A stretch of 64,000 bases of DNA, from positions 28,844 through 92,843 of the forward strand of contig JARLFY010000025.1 of NCBI GenBank assembly GCA_031296325.1, in the 5' to 3' direction. A program made the position numbers and the translations under genes. Positions 49,330 through 59,212 of this stretch are shown in pieces; within the stretch, counting starts at the first letter, position 1, and the number at the start of each line of letters is the position of its first letter. Origin of the DNA: Acidobacteriaceae bacterium (lineage in GTDB: Bacteria > Acidobacteriota > Terriglobia > Terriglobales > Acidobacteriaceae). The notes under the pieces are model-generated. The model worked only from the letters and a program-made list of their open reading frames with translations. It had not been told where the DNA came from and did not search any database.

Positions 49330-50646
49330 ATGGGGATGGCACTGTATAGCTTGCTGCTGATGGTGGGGTTGGCGGTCTGCTCGCCGTGGTGGCTGGCGCG
49401 GATGGTGCGCTATCGCGCCGGCATGAGCCAGCGGCTGGGGCGCGTTCCGGCGGAGCTACAGGCGGCGGTTGCGGGGCGGCAGGTGGTCTGGCTACATGCG
49501 GTCAGCGTGGGCGAGGTGTTGGCGGCGACGCGGCTGGGCGCGGAGTTGGAGGCCGTACTGGGCGCGGGGTGGGTCGTCATGGTTTCGACGACGACCGCGA
49601 CGGGGCAGGCCTTGGCGCGGGAGAGGTTTGGCGCGGCGCGGGTCTTTTACTATCCGCTGGACTTTGCCTGGGCGGTGCGGGCTTATCTGCGAGCGTTGCA
49701 GCCGAAGATGCTGGTTCTGATGGAAAGCGAGCTGTGGCCGCGCATGCTCGTAGAATGCGGGCGGGCGGGAGTGCCGGTCGCCGTAGTGAATGCTCGTGTC
49801 TCGGATCGGAGTTATGCGCGTGGGTTGCGGGTCAAGGCGATCTGGGGACGAGTGCTGCGGCATGTCGATCTGTTCCTCGCGCAGAGCGAGGAGGACGCGC
49901 GGCGGCTGGTCGCAATGGGCGCGCGCGTGGAGGCCGTGCAAGCGACGGGGAACCTGAAGTACGACGTGCGGGCTGCGCGAGAGAGCTGGGTTGCCGAGTT
50001 GATCTTGAAGGTTGCTGCTGGTCGTCCGATTGTGGTCGCGGGCAGCACGGTTGGTGCGGATCGTGTCGATGAAGAACGGATGGTCGTTGCCGCATGGAGA
50101 GGTACAGCGCGGGTCGATCTGAATGCACTTTTAGTCCTAGCTCCACGGCATCCTGAGCGTTTTGAAATGATTGAACACTCAACGGGATATAGGACATTGA
50201 CAGCAAGCAGTCTGAAAGTCGGGGTGCGAAGCGATGAGGCGTTTACGGAGTCAGGATTGGGCAGAGACGGACTGCCAGTCGAAGTAATAGTACTCGATAC
50301 AATTGGCGATCTTGCGGCTGTCTACGGCATTGCAGACCTTGCATTTGTTGGAGGCAGTCTTCTGCCGCATGGTGGACACAATCCTTTGGAGCCAGCTCGG
50401 TTTGGTGTGCCAGTTGTGATGGGATCTTCCTTCGAAAACTTTCGCGATATTGTGACGAAGATGCAGGCGGTTGACGGAATTCGTGCCGTACAAAACGACG
50501 TTGAATTAGAGGAAGTATTCGTTGAGCTGCTGACGGATCGCGCGGCGGCGCGGGCGATGGGCGAGCGGGGGCGGCGGGTGTTTGAGGAGCAACAGGGAGC
50601 GACCGGGCGAGCGGTTGAGGCGTTGGTTGGGATGGTGCGGCGATGA
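49330..50646 (+). CDS. waaA: 3-deoxy-D-manno-octulosonic acid transferase
   Basis: VWLHAVSVGEVLAA; LVLMESELWPRML; ALVIVAPRHPERFE-like LLVLAPRHPERF; GGSLLPHGGHNPLEPARFGVPV. Confidence 0.93.
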   Translation: MGMALYSLLLMVGLAVCSPWWLARMVRYRAGMSQRLGRVPAELQAAVAGRQVVWLHAVSVGEVLAATRLGAELEAVLGAGWVVMVSTTTATGQALARERFGAARVFYYPLDFAWAVRAYLRALQPKMLVLMESELWPRMLVECGRAGVPVAVVNARVSDRSYARGLRVKAIWGRVLRHVDLFLAQSEEDARRLVAMGARVEAVQATGNLKYDVRAARESWVAELILKVAAGRPIVVAGSTVGADRVDEERMVVAAWRGTARVDLNALLVLAPRHPERFEMIEHSTGYRTLTASSLKVGVRSDEAFTESGLGRDGLPVEVIVLDTIGDLAAVYGIADLAFVGGSLLPHGGHNPLEPARFGVPVVMGSSFENFRDIVTKMQAVDGIRAVQNDVELEEVFVELLTDRAAARAMGERGRRVFEEQQGATGRAVEALVGMVRR

Positions 50647-51713
50647 GGGCGCGGAGATGGTGGGGCTGGCCGTTGGTGCCGGTCTATGCGGCGGGGCTGG
50701 CGGTTCGAGATTGGATGCGGCGTAAGGGATGGCTGCGGGTTCGGCGGCTGGAGTGGCCGGTCGTCAGTGTGGGAAGCCTGTCTGCGGGCGGCGCGGGGAA
50801 GACTCCGGTGGTGATTGCGCTGGCGGAGCTGCTGCGGGCGCAGGGCTGGTCGGTCGACGTGTTGTCGCGGGGGTATGGGCGCGCGGGGACAGGCGTGGAG
50901 CGGGTGAATTTGGCGGCGCAGAATGCGGCTGGGCGATTTGGCGATGAGCCGACTCTGATCGCGCAGAAGGCTGGGGTTCCGGTTTGGGTTGGGGCAGAGC
51001 GGTTTGCGGCGGGAGTGGCTGCGGAGAGCTTTGCGGCTGGCGGAGGAGAAGCAGACTCCTCCGCTTCGCTGCGGAATGACAAACAAGAATCGCTGCGGAA
51101 TAACAAAAAGAAAGTGCATCTGCTGGATGATGGGTTTCAACACTGGAGGCTGGCTCGGACGGTGGAGGCGGTACTGGTAACAGAGGAGGATCTGGACGAT
51201 GCTCTGTTGCCTAGGGGGAATCGGCGGGAACGGCTGACGGCGCTGGCGCGGGCGGATGTAGTTGTGCTGAGGGATGAGGAGCGCGGGCGGGTGGAGGCTC
51301 GTGTGCGTCGCTGGATGCGCGAGGGTGCGGCGATCTGGAGTGTGCGGCGAGAGCTGCGCGTTGGCGATTCGCTCGGCGAGGCAAAGGCGCATGTGCAGAC
51401 GCTGGGGTTCTGCGCGATTGCGCGGCCGGAGGGATTCTGGGGAATGCTGGGCGATGTGGGGTTCGCCCTGGCCGAAATGGTGGATTTCGGCGATCATCAT
51501 GCCTATACGATAAGAGATATAGATGCTCTGGCGACGAAGGCGAAGGCTCTTGGCGCGACGGGCTTCGTCACGACGGAGAAGGATGCGGTGAAGTTGAGCG
51601 GGGCAATGATGGAGCGGTTGCGCGAGGTTGGGCCGGTCTGCGTAGCGGGGCTGGAGGCGCGGTTTGTGGATGAGGCGGATGTGATGCGCGGGCTGGAGGC
51701 GCGCTGCCAGTGA
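50643..51713 (+). CDS. lpxK: Tetraacyldisaccharide 4'-kinase containing an in-frame repeat insertion
   Basis: VVSVGSLSAGGAGKTPVVIALAELL; HLLDDGFQHWRLAR; ATGA overlap with waaA. Confidence 0.93.
   Translation: MRARRWWGWPLVPVYAAGLAVRDWMRRKGWLRVRRLEWPVVSVGSLSAGGAGKTPVVIALAELLRAQGWSVDVLSRGYGRAGTGVERVNLAAQNAAGRFGDEPTLIAQKAGVPVWVGAERFAAGVAAESFAAGGGEADSSASLRNDKQESLRNNKKKVHLLDDGFQHWRLARTVEAVLVTEEDLDDALLPRGNRRERLTALARADVVVLRDEERGRVEARVRRWMREGAAIWSVRRELRVGDSLGEAKAHVQTLGFCAIARPEGFWGMLGDVGFALAEMVDFGDHHAYTIRDIDALATKAKALGATGFVTTEKDAVKLSGAMMERLREVGPVCVAGLEARFVDEADVMRGLEARCQ
51043..51113 (-). repeat. Family B repeat inside lpxK, reverse orientation
   Basis: GGAGAAGCAGACTCCTCCGCTTCGCTGCGGAATGACAAACAAGAATCGCTGCGGAATAACAAAAAG. 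Confidence 0.9.
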
Positions 51714-52753
51714 AAGTGCTGATTGTACGGATTGGAGCGATGGGTGACGTTCTGCACACGATGCCGGCGGTGGCGGCTCTGCGCCAGAAGCATCCGGACT
51801 GGTTCATCGGGTGGGCGATTGAGCCGCGCTGGAGCGACCTACTGCAGATGGCGGGAGACTACGACGACATGTCGCAGGCCGTGGGGAGATTCGCCAGCCA
51901 CGCGCTGGTGGATCGCTGGTACAGCGTGACGACCGGAGCGTGGAAGGTGAAGCCCTTTTCGCGGCGTACGCACCGCGAGATGGGCGTGTTGCGCGATGTG
52001 TTGCGCAGGGAGCAGTTCGACCTGTGCGTCGATATGCAGGGATCGCTGAAGTCGGCGGTTGTGGCCCGCATGGCGAAGGCATCGGTGCTGGTAGGAGCGG
52101 ACAAGCCGCGGGAACGAGTGGCTCGCATGTTCTACAAACATAAGGTGGAGACGACGGCGGCGCATGTGGTGGAGCAGGGATGCGAGTTGTTGGGAGAGGC
52201 CGTGGGTGAGACGCTGCGACCGGTTCCGGTAACGCTTCCGATGGATGAGATGGACGAGCGATGGGCCGATGAGATGGTGGGGCGCGAGCCATTCTGCCTG
52301 ATCTCTCCCGGAGGGGGTTGGGGATCGAAGATCTGGCCGGCGGAGCGGTTTGGCCGGGTTGCAGCGGAGTTGGGACGAGCAGGGATTCGGTCGGTGGTTA
52401 ATACGGCTCCGAGAGGATCGGCGGAGGCGGATCGCTGCGTTGCGGCCAGTGCGGGATTCGCTCGCGCGGCTCCTGGAACGGTGGGACAGCTTGTGGCTCT
52501 GACGCGGCGCGCAGCGGTGGTCGTCGCCAGCGATACAGGGCCGCTGCATCTGGCGGCGGCGCTGGAGAGGCCCGTTGTGGCGATCTTTGGGCCGACCGAT
52601 CCGGCTCGCAACGGGCCTTATGGAACGCACTCGCGAGTGCTGCGCAGCGCGGGAAGCGTGACCAGCTACAAGCGTCTGATTGAGGCCGAGGATGGATTGC
52701 TGCGCATCGAAGTTGAGGACGTGGCTGCGGCGGCGCTGGAGTTGCTGGGGTAA
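51710..52753 (+). CDS. Glycosyltransferase family 9 (heptosyltransferase)
   Basis: MKVLIVRIGAMGDVLHTMPAVAALRQKHP; SDTGPLHLAAALERPVVAIFGPTDPARNGP. Confidence 0.92.
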   Translation: MKVLIVRIGAMGDVLHTMPAVAALRQKHPDWFIGWAIEPRWSDLLQMAGDYDDMSQAVGRFASHALVDRWYSVTTGAWKVKPFSRRTHREMGVLRDVLRREQFDLCVDMQGSLKSAVVARMAKASVLVGADKPRERVARMFYKHKVETTAAHVVEQGCELLGEAVGETLRPVPVTLPMDEMDERWADEMVGREPFCLISPGGGWGSKIWPAERFGRVAAELGRAGIRSVVNTAPRGSAEADRCVAASAGFARAAPGTVGQLVALTRRAAVVVASDTGPLHLAAALERPVVAIFGPTDPARNGPYGTHSRVLRSAGSVTSYKRLIEAEDGLLRIEVEDVAAAALELLG

Positions 52754-52786
52754 GCGCGGGTTGCCGTGCTATCGTGAAGGGGCAAA

Positions 52787-55174
52787 GTGTCTAGTCAATA
52801 CAGTGACGAGCAGGAGAACGAGAAGCCAGTGAAGCAGCCTTGGTGGCGAGGCTTGTTGGCGCGCCTTCGCGAGGTCAAACTGTTGCACGGATCGGAACAT
52901 CCCTCGCGCAAGATCGCTGTACGAGCTACGTTCACGGTACTGCTTGCAGCCTCCTCCGTCTTCGGAGTGATGTGCGGACTGGTGCTGGTTTACTCGATCG
53001 ACCTTCCGCAGATGGACGATCTGGCGCGCTACCGACCGAATACGACGACCGAGTTGCTGGATATTCACGGGCAGGAGATCGGCTCGTTTGCGCTGGAACG
53101 GCGTGTGGTGGTTCCTTACACGGAGTTTCCTCCAGTGCTGCGCGACGCGATTATCTCCATTGAAGACAAGAGCTTCGAGAGAAACTGGGGGGTGAATCTG
53201 TTTCGCGCGGTGGGAGCTGCGTGGCGCGATATTCACTCGCACAGCCGGGTACAGGGATCGTCTACGCTGACCATGCAACTGGCTCGCAACCTGTTTCTAT
53301 CCAATGAGAAGACCTATGGGCGCAAGATTCAGGAGATTCTCCTGTCGGTGCAGATCGAGCGGGTCTTTACCAAGGATCAGATCTTTGCGCTGTATGCAAA
53401 CCAGATCTATCTGGGGCATGGAACGTATGGTTTTGAGGCCGCGTCCGAATTTTACTTTAGCAAGCATGTACACGATCTGACGCTTCCCGAGGCGGCGCTT
53501 TTGGCGGCTCTACCGAAGGGCGCAGAGGCTTACTCTCCGATTCGCAATCCAGATCGCGCGCTGCGACGGCGGAATCTGGTTCTGAGCGAGATGCTGGCGG
53601 ATAAAAAGATCAGCGCGGCGCAGGAACAGGCTGCGGCGGCCTCTCCGCTAGGGCTGAATATCGAGCCTCCACCGAACTCCGAAGCTCCTTATTTTGTCGA
53701 GGAGGTTCGGCGACAGTTGGAGAAGGAGTACGGCGCCGAAGAGGTTCACGGGGCCGGATTGAAGGTCTATACGACGCTTGATCTTGGCTTGCAGCGCATT
53801 GCAAACAAAGCAATTCTGGACGGAACGGCGAATTATGAGCGACGCCACGGCTGGAAGGGCAATCTGGTCAACGTGCTGGCCTCGGGCGGCAGTCTGGAGC
53901 AGTACACGCATCCCGACTGGAGTCAGGCGATCGTTCCCGGCGGGTACTATCACGCGCTGGTGACGGAGGTTTCGCCGGAGCGGGTGGTGGTGCGGATCGG
54001 CAGGACGCGGGCGGCGATGACTCCGGCGGACTGGGTCTGGACGAAGATGACTTCGGCGGCGGACTTCCTTTCTGTGGGCGATGTGGCCTATGTGCGGCTG
54101 GGCGAAGGCTCGGTCGACGGGATGGAGCATGCGCTGCTGGAGGAGGACACCGGGGTGCAGGCGTCGTTGATGGCGGTGGATAACTCGAACGGCGAGGTTC
54201 TGGCGATGGTTGGCGGCAGAGACTTTGCCCTCTCGCAGTTCAATCGGGCTACTCAGTCGGAGCGTCAGGTGGGGTCGTCGTTCAAACCTTACGTCTACAC
54301 GACGGCGGTGGAGGCGGGAGCCAAGCCGACCGACATGATTGTGGACGGGCCGGTGAGCTTCTACACGCCGAACGGGCCTTACACTCCGCACAACTACGAG
54401 AACGACTACGAAGGCTCGATGACGCTGCTGACTGCGTTTGCCCGGTCGCGCAATATTCCTGCGCTGAAGCTGGCTGACAGGGTCGGGATTCGCAAGGTGA
54501 TCGAGACCGCGCACCGGTTTGGCGTGACCAGCAATATTCCGGCGTTTCTTCCGATTGCAATTGGCGCGGCGGACATCTCGCTGGCCGAACAGGTTGGGTC
54601 GTACAGCGTCTTTCCCAACGACGGGATTCGCATTGAGCCGCACACGATTCGCCGCGTGACGCAGGCCGACGGGTTGCCGATGGAGGAGCCTGCGCCGAAG
54701 GTGACTGAGGTGATCTCGGTGGAGACGGCGCGCACGATGATGCAGTTCCTACAGGCGGTGACGCGGATGGGAACCGGCGCGGCGGCGGCCTCGCTGAATC
54801 ATCCTCTGGGCGGCAAGACGGGAACGACGAACAACTATACGGACGCGTGGTTCATTGGATTTTCTCCGTCGGTGACCTGCGGAACGTGGATCGGGTACGA
54901 CAATCGGCAGACGCTGGGCGAGAAGGAGACTGGCGCGAAGGCCGCTCTGCCCATGTGGATGGACTTCATGCGGGCGGCGATTGCGAGCAAGCCGAATGAG
55001 GCCTTCCCAACGGAAAACGCTCCGAAGAAGGAGCTGGAGGTGTCGGTGACGGCGGCGGGGGCTGGATCGTCAGGGGCGAAGGAGATTCCCACGGCTCCGG
55101 CGGAGATGAACCCGGATGCGATTGAGCCGGAAGAGAGTTCAGGGAGCAACTCAACCTCGGAAGAGACGAAATAG
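52787..55174 (+). CDS. PBP1A-family penicillin-binding protein
   Basis: SIEDKSFERNWGVNLFRAVGAAWRD; GSSTLTMQLARNLFLS; QVGSSFKPYVY; GGKTGTTNNYTDAWFIGF. Confidence 0.95.
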   Translation: MSSQYSDEQENEKPVKQPWWRGLLARLREVKLLHGSEHPSRKIAVRATFTVLLAASSVFGVMCGLVLVYSIDLPQMDDLARYRPNTTTELLDIHGQEIGSFALERRVVVPYTEFPPVLRDAIISIEDKSFERNWGVNLFRAVGAAWRDIHSHSRVQGSSTLTMQLARNLFLSNEKTYGRKIQEILLSVQIERVFTKDQIFALYANQIYLGHGTYGFEAASEFYFSKHVHDLTLPEAALLAALPKGAEAYSPIRNPDRALRRRNLVLSEMLADKKISAAQEQAAAASPLGLNIEPPPNSEAPYFVEEVRRQLEKEYGAEEVHGAGLKVYTTLDLGLQRIANKAILDGTANYERRHGWKGNLVNVLASGGSLEQYTHPDWSQAIVPGGYYHALVTEVSPERVVVRIGRTRAAMTPADWVWTKMTSAADFLSVGDVAYVRLGEGSVDGMEHALLEEDTGVQASLMAVDNSNGEVLAMVGGRDFALSQFNRATQSERQVGSSFKPYVYTTAVEAGAKPTDMIVDGPVSFYTPNGPYTPHNYENDYEGSMTLLTAFARSRNIPALKLADRVGIRKVIETAHRFGVTSNIPAFLPIAIGAADISLAEQVGSYSVFPNDGIRIEPHTIRRVTQADGLPMEEPAPKVTEVISVETARTMMQFLQAVTRMGTGAAAASLNHPLGGKTGTTNNYTDAWFIGFSPSVTCGTWIGYDNRQTLGEKETGAKAALPMWMDFMRAAIASKPNEAFPTENAPKKELEVSVTAAGAGSSGAKEIPTAPAEMNPDAIEPEESSGSNSTSEETK

Positions 55175-55315
55175 TCGCGCTCCAATCTTCCTGTTTGGGA
55201 GAGTTGCCGGGATAGATGAAGGCTTTGTCGGAACGGACGAATTGGCAAAGATCGCTCCAGTCATAGAGAATCCTGTAGTCGGATAAATTCCGAGCCAGAG
55301 TTGAAAGGAAGTCGC

Positions 55316-56242
55316 ATGTCGCATAAATTGATTGCTCCCGCACGTTCCGTCCTTTGCCGCGTGGTGCTTCTCCCGCTGCTCGCCAGCCTCACGCTCTTTG
55401 CCAGCGCGCAGACAGCTCCCACAGCAGCTTCAGCACCCGCAGCAACAACCGCGCCGCAACTTCTGACAATGAACGGTATCGCGCACATCGCCATTCGGGT
55501 CAAGGACATCGCGGCCTCGGTCGCCTTCTACCACAAGCTCGGCTTCGAACAGGCCTTCGTCAACACCGCCAAGGATGGCAGCGTCTCGCAGGCCTTCCTC
55601 AAGATCAACGACAAGCAGTTCATCGAGCTTTACCCGGTCACGGCGAACGATCCTCAGGTGGGCTTCCTGCACCTCTGCTTCGAGGGTGCAGACCTCAACG
55701 CTCTGCACGACGCCTACGAAGCCGAGGGGCTCGCTCCCATCGCGGTGCGCAAGGCCGCCGCAGGCAATCTTCTCTTCACCATCAAAGGCCCCGAGCAGCC
55801 CGCCTTCCCGCAGAACATCGAGTACACCCAGTACATGCCCGACTCGCGCCACAGCAAGGACGCGGGCCTGCATCTCGGCGCGGATCGCGTCGCCGACCGC
55901 ATGACCATCGTCTCGCTCGCCATGCAGAATCCCGCCTCGGCCCGCGCCTTCTACCTCGCCAAGCTCGGCTTCACCGTAGACCCTGCCAACCTCGCGCGGC
56001 TCACCCTTCCCGGCACCTCCAGCCAGCAGGTCGAGTTCGTCTCCGCCGACGTACTCGGACTCCGCTCCAGCATCACTCTCATCGCTCCCAGCCTGAACAA
56101 GGCCGTCGCGCAACTCACTCGCCAACAAATCGACTTCCATCGAGTCTCCAGCAGCGTCAAAGACGCCAAAGGCAAAGTCCAGCCAGAGATAATCATCGTT
56201 CAGGATCCCGACAACAACTCAATCCGGATCGTCGCCCAATGA
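55316..56242 (+). CDS. Exported VOC (glyoxalase-fold) family protein
   Basis: Signal peptide; GIAHIAIRVKDIAASVAFYHKLGFEQ; second half SARAFYLAKLGFTV. Confidence 0.8.
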   Translation: MSHKLIAPARSVLCRVVLLPLLASLTLFASAQTAPTAASAPAATTAPQLLTMNGIAHIAIRVKDIAASVAFYHKLGFEQAFVNTAKDGSVSQAFLKINDKQFIELYPVTANDPQVGFLHLCFEGADLNALHDAYEAEGLAPIAVRKAAAGNLLFTIKGPEQPAFPQNIEYTQYMPDSRHSKDAGLHLGADRVADRMTIVSLAMQNPASARAFYLAKLGFTVDPANLARLTLPGTSSQQVEFVSADVLGLRSSITLIAPSLNKAVAQLTRQQIDFHRVSSSVKDAKGKVQPEIIIVQDPDNNSIRIVAQ

Positions 56243-56252
56243 TTGCGCCGGA

Positions 56253-57221
56253 ATGACCCTCCACGAAGCCCTCCAACTCGCAACCCGCCAGCTTGAATCC
56301 TCCGCCGAACTGCGCGCCGACGCAGCGCGTGACGCAGCATTTCTGTTGCGTCACGCGCTGGCAATCTCCCTCGCAGCACAACTCGCCGATCCTGACCGTC
56401 CTCTCACGCCAGCCCAGCAGAGCGCATACGAAGCCCTCATCCAGCGTCGCCTGCGCAACGAGCCGATCCAGTACATCACCGGCGAGCAGGAGTTTTACGG
56501 CCTCGCCCTCGGCGTCACGCCCGCTGTCCTCATTCCGCGCCCCGAGACCGAGCATTTAGTCGAATCCGTCCTCGCCGAGTTTGCGGCTCATCCCGCAGCC
56601 TCAGCTTTTCATCCCACAACCGGGTCTTGTCCAGCCAATCCTGACTCCCATCCCACAAACTTTGCTTGTCATCCCACAGCGAAGCGAAGGGATCCGCTTC
56701 TCCCTTCCCACTCTCTCCGCATCCTGGACATCGGAACCGGCTCAGGAGCCATCGCCATCGCGCTGGCCCACCACCTGCCTAACACGCAGATCACCGCCGT
56801 CGATCTCTCGCCCGCCGCGCTCGCGGTCGCCGCGGCAAACGCCGCGCGCCACGGTCTCGCCGACCGCATCCGCTTCGTGCAATCCGACCTGCTCGCCGCG
56901 TTTTCCACCGACGATCTACCGTTTGACGCCATCGTCTCCAACCCGCCCTACGTTCCCACCGCAGATCGTGCCACGCTCCACCCGCAGGTGCGTGACCACG
57001 AGCCGTCCTCTGCGCTCTTCGCCGGTGCAGATGGCCTCGACATATATCGTCGTCTGATTCCGCAAGCCCGCGCCGCGCTCGTTCCCAACGGTCTGCTGGC
57101 CATTGAGATTGGCCACGAGCAGCGCGATCCAATCGCCGCCCTGCTCGCTGACTGGTTCCAACTCCGCTTCGTCGACGACCTGCAAGGCATTCCGCGCATC
57201 GCTCTGGCTCGCAAGCCCTGA
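56253..57221 (+). CDS. prmC: Release-factor glutamine methyltransferase containing an in-frame repeat insertion
   Basis: PIQYITGEQEFYGLALGVTPAVLIPRPETEHLVE; ILDIGTGSGAIAIALA; FDAIVSNPPYV. Confidence 0.93.
   Translation: MTLHEALQLATRQLESSAELRADAARDAAFLLRHALAISLAAQLADPDRPLTPAQQSAYEALIQRRLRNEPIQYITGEQEFYGLALGVTPAVLIPRPETEHLVESVLAEFAAHPAASAFHPTTGSCPANPDSHPTNFACHPTAKRRDPLLPSHSLRILDIGTGSGAIAIALAHHLPNTQITAVDLSPAALAVAAANAARHGLADRIRFVQSDLLAAFSTDDLPFDAIVSNPPYVPTADRATLHPQVRDHEPSSALFAGADGLDIYRRLIPQARAALVPNGLLAIEIGHEQRDPIAALLADWFQLRFVDDLQGIPRIALARKP
56584..56712 (+). repeat. Family B repeat inside prmC
   Basis: CATCCCGCAGCCTCAGC..., final head CTTGTCATCCCACAGCGAAGCGAAGGGATCCGCTTCTCCC. Confidence 0.88.
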
Positions 57222-57356
57222 ACCCAAACGAAGCCCGCGTTTTCGTGCCGTGAACCATTCTGCACACTGTCTTCGCACGAACAATCGCACCTGCGAGGCC
57301 TCGCTCGATTTACAATCACTGCGGCTGCTGAAATCCGCCCAGCCGGAAAGCTGTCC

Positions 57357-58190
57357 ATGCCCATGCCCGAATTCTCGCCGTTTCTGATCGCTCTCGCCAT
57401 CCTGCTGCTCTATATCCTCAACTCCATCAAGATCCTCAAGGAGTATGAGCGCGCGGTCGTCTTTCGCCTTGGCCGCGTACGTCACGATGCCTCTGGTCCC
57501 GGAATCATTCTGGTCTTCCGCCCCATCGATCAGATCACCCGCGTCTCGCTCCGTCAGGAGGCGATGGAGGTTCCCTCGCAGGACATCATCACCCGCGACA
57601 ACGTCACGCTGAAGGTCAACGCGGTCATCACGCTGCGCGTCATTGATCCGGTCAAGGCCGTCATCGAGGTCTCGAACTACGTCTATCAGACCTCGCAGTT
57701 TGCCCAGACCACGCTGCGCTCGGTGCTCGGCGAGGTCGATCTGGATGAGTTGCTCGCTCATCGCGACCGCCTCAACCTGCGCATTCAGACCATCATCGAC
57801 GGCCACACTGCGCCCTTCGGCCTCAAGGTCGTCTCGGTCGAAGTCAAGCAGGTCGACATGCCGGAGAACATGCTGCGCGCCATGGCCAAGCAGGCCGAGG
57901 CAGAGCGCGAACGTCGCGCCAAGATCATCCACGCCGAGGGAGAGTTCAACGCTGCAGCCAAGCTCGTCGAGGCCGCATCGCTGATGGCCACCCAGCCGAT
58001 GACCCTGCAACTGCGCTACCTGCAGACCCTCACCGAGATTGGCGTGGAGAAGAACACAACCATCGTCTTCCCTCTGCCCATGGAACTCATTAACATGTTC
58101 AATAAGACAATCGCCGCGCCCGCCATCGCCCCCGCCGCAGAATCCTCTGCGACCGCCGCCTTGGACAACGACGCACAACCGAAGGAGTAA
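57357..58190 (+). CDS. SPFH/Band-7 slipin-family protein
   Basis: KILKEYERAVVFRLGRVRHDASGPGIILVFRPIDQI; PSQDIITRDNVTLKVNAVI. Confidence 0.92.
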   Translation: MPMPEFSPFLIALAILLLYILNSIKILKEYERAVVFRLGRVRHDASGPGIILVFRPIDQITRVSLRQEAMEVPSQDIITRDNVTLKVNAVITLRVIDPVKAVIEVSNYVYQTSQFAQTTLRSVLGEVDLDELLAHRDRLNLRIQTIIDGHTAPFGLKVVSVEVKQVDMPENMLRAMAKQAEAERERRAKIIHAEGEFNAAAKLVEAASLMATQPMTLQLRYLQTLTEIGVEKNTTIVFPLPMELINMFNKTIAAPAIAPAAESSATAALDNDAQPKE

Positions 58191-58192
58191 TC

Positions 58193-58990
58193 GTGAAGCA
58201 GCGTCCCTACGACGACGAAGAAGATCTACCAACCCGCAGACAGACCAGTGCAGACCGCTCCTCCGGCGCAGACCGCGAGCTGTCGCTCGGCGCGCCGGCG
58301 ATCCTTGGCATCTTCTTCGCTCTCGCCCTGATCTGCGCCTGCTTCTTTGGCTTTGGCTACAGCATGGGCCGCAAGGCCGCGCAGGCCAACGCTGCGACAG
58401 ACGCAGCGGCCAACGCCGACACCTCAGGCGCCAACGCCAACTCCGCCAAGCCGGCCGCCGGAAGTCTGGCCAACCAGCCAGCGCCAGCCAGTTCCTCCGC
58501 CGAGCAATCAAACGGCAGCGACTCGAACGCGCCCGACTCCACGCAGTCGGGCGCAAGTCCATCCACCGCGCAGCCAACCACGCCGTCTTCGGCCTCTGGC
58601 AAGTCCAAAGCGAGTCCCTCCGACGCGATCATCGCCGGGGACAAGCCCATCAAGCCCGCAACTCACACGCCGCCTCCCGCTCCCAGCAGCAAGCAACCCG
58701 CAGCAACACCAGCCAAGCCTGCTGCATCGACGAGCAAGCAGCCGACCGCCGCTCCGCTGCCTGCCGCTCCGGCTGGCAGCTTCATGGTGCAGGTCGCCGC
58801 CGTCTCCAGTCAGGAGGTCGCCGACATTGAGATCTCTGCGCTCAAGAAGAAGGGCTACAACGTAGCCATCCACCACGAGCCACAGGACAAGCTCCTGCAT
58901 GTACAGATCGGCCCCTTCGCCAACCGCAAGGACGCCCAGACAATGCAACAACGCGTCCTTGCCGACGGCTTCAACGCCATCGTCAAGTAG
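58193..58990 (+). CDS. SPOR-domain protein with single TM
   Basis: TM helix; SFMVQVAAVSSQEVADIEISALKKKGYNVAI...LLHVQIGPFANRKDAQTMQQRVLADGFNAIVK. Confidence 0.88.
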   Translation: MKQRPYDDEEDLPTRRQTSADRSSGADRELSLGAPAILGIFFALALICACFFGFGYSMGRKAAQANAATDAAANADTSGANANSAKPAAGSLANQPAPASSSAEQSNGSDSNAPDSTQSGASPSTAQPTTPSSASGKSKASPSDAIIAGDKPIKPATHTPPPAPSSKQPAATPAKPAASTSKQPTAAPLPAAPAGSFMVQVAAVSSQEVADIEISALKKKGYNVAIHHEPQDKLLHVQIGPFANRKDAQTMQQRVLADGFNAIVK

Positions 58991-59045
58991 GCTGGTTCGA
59001 AGTTTGAGCAATTTTCTCTATTACATACTGCGGTAAAGCTAATGG

Positions 59046-59130
59046 GAATTGTCATCCTGAGTAAGCGCAAAGCGCGAGTCGAAGGATCTGCGTTTTCTTC
59101 GCGCCGCGATACTCTACAGGTAAAAATTCT
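59046..59130 (+). repeat. Divergent family B repeat
   Basis: TTGTCATCCTGAGTAAGCGCAAAGCGCGAGTCGAAGGATCTGCGTTTTCTTCGCGC ... ACTCTACAGGTAAAAATTC. Confidence 0.7.
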
Positions 59131-59212
59131 TATGCCTTTGCCTTATCCGCGTAGATCCGTGCCTCTATCCGGGTTAGGCCTTTCCTTTGGCAAGTCCTGA
59201 GCGAAGCGCCGG

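Noticed and set aside
56916-58577. 553-aa minus-strand ORF
   Set aside because: Antisense to prmC and the SPFH gene; no recognisable domain.
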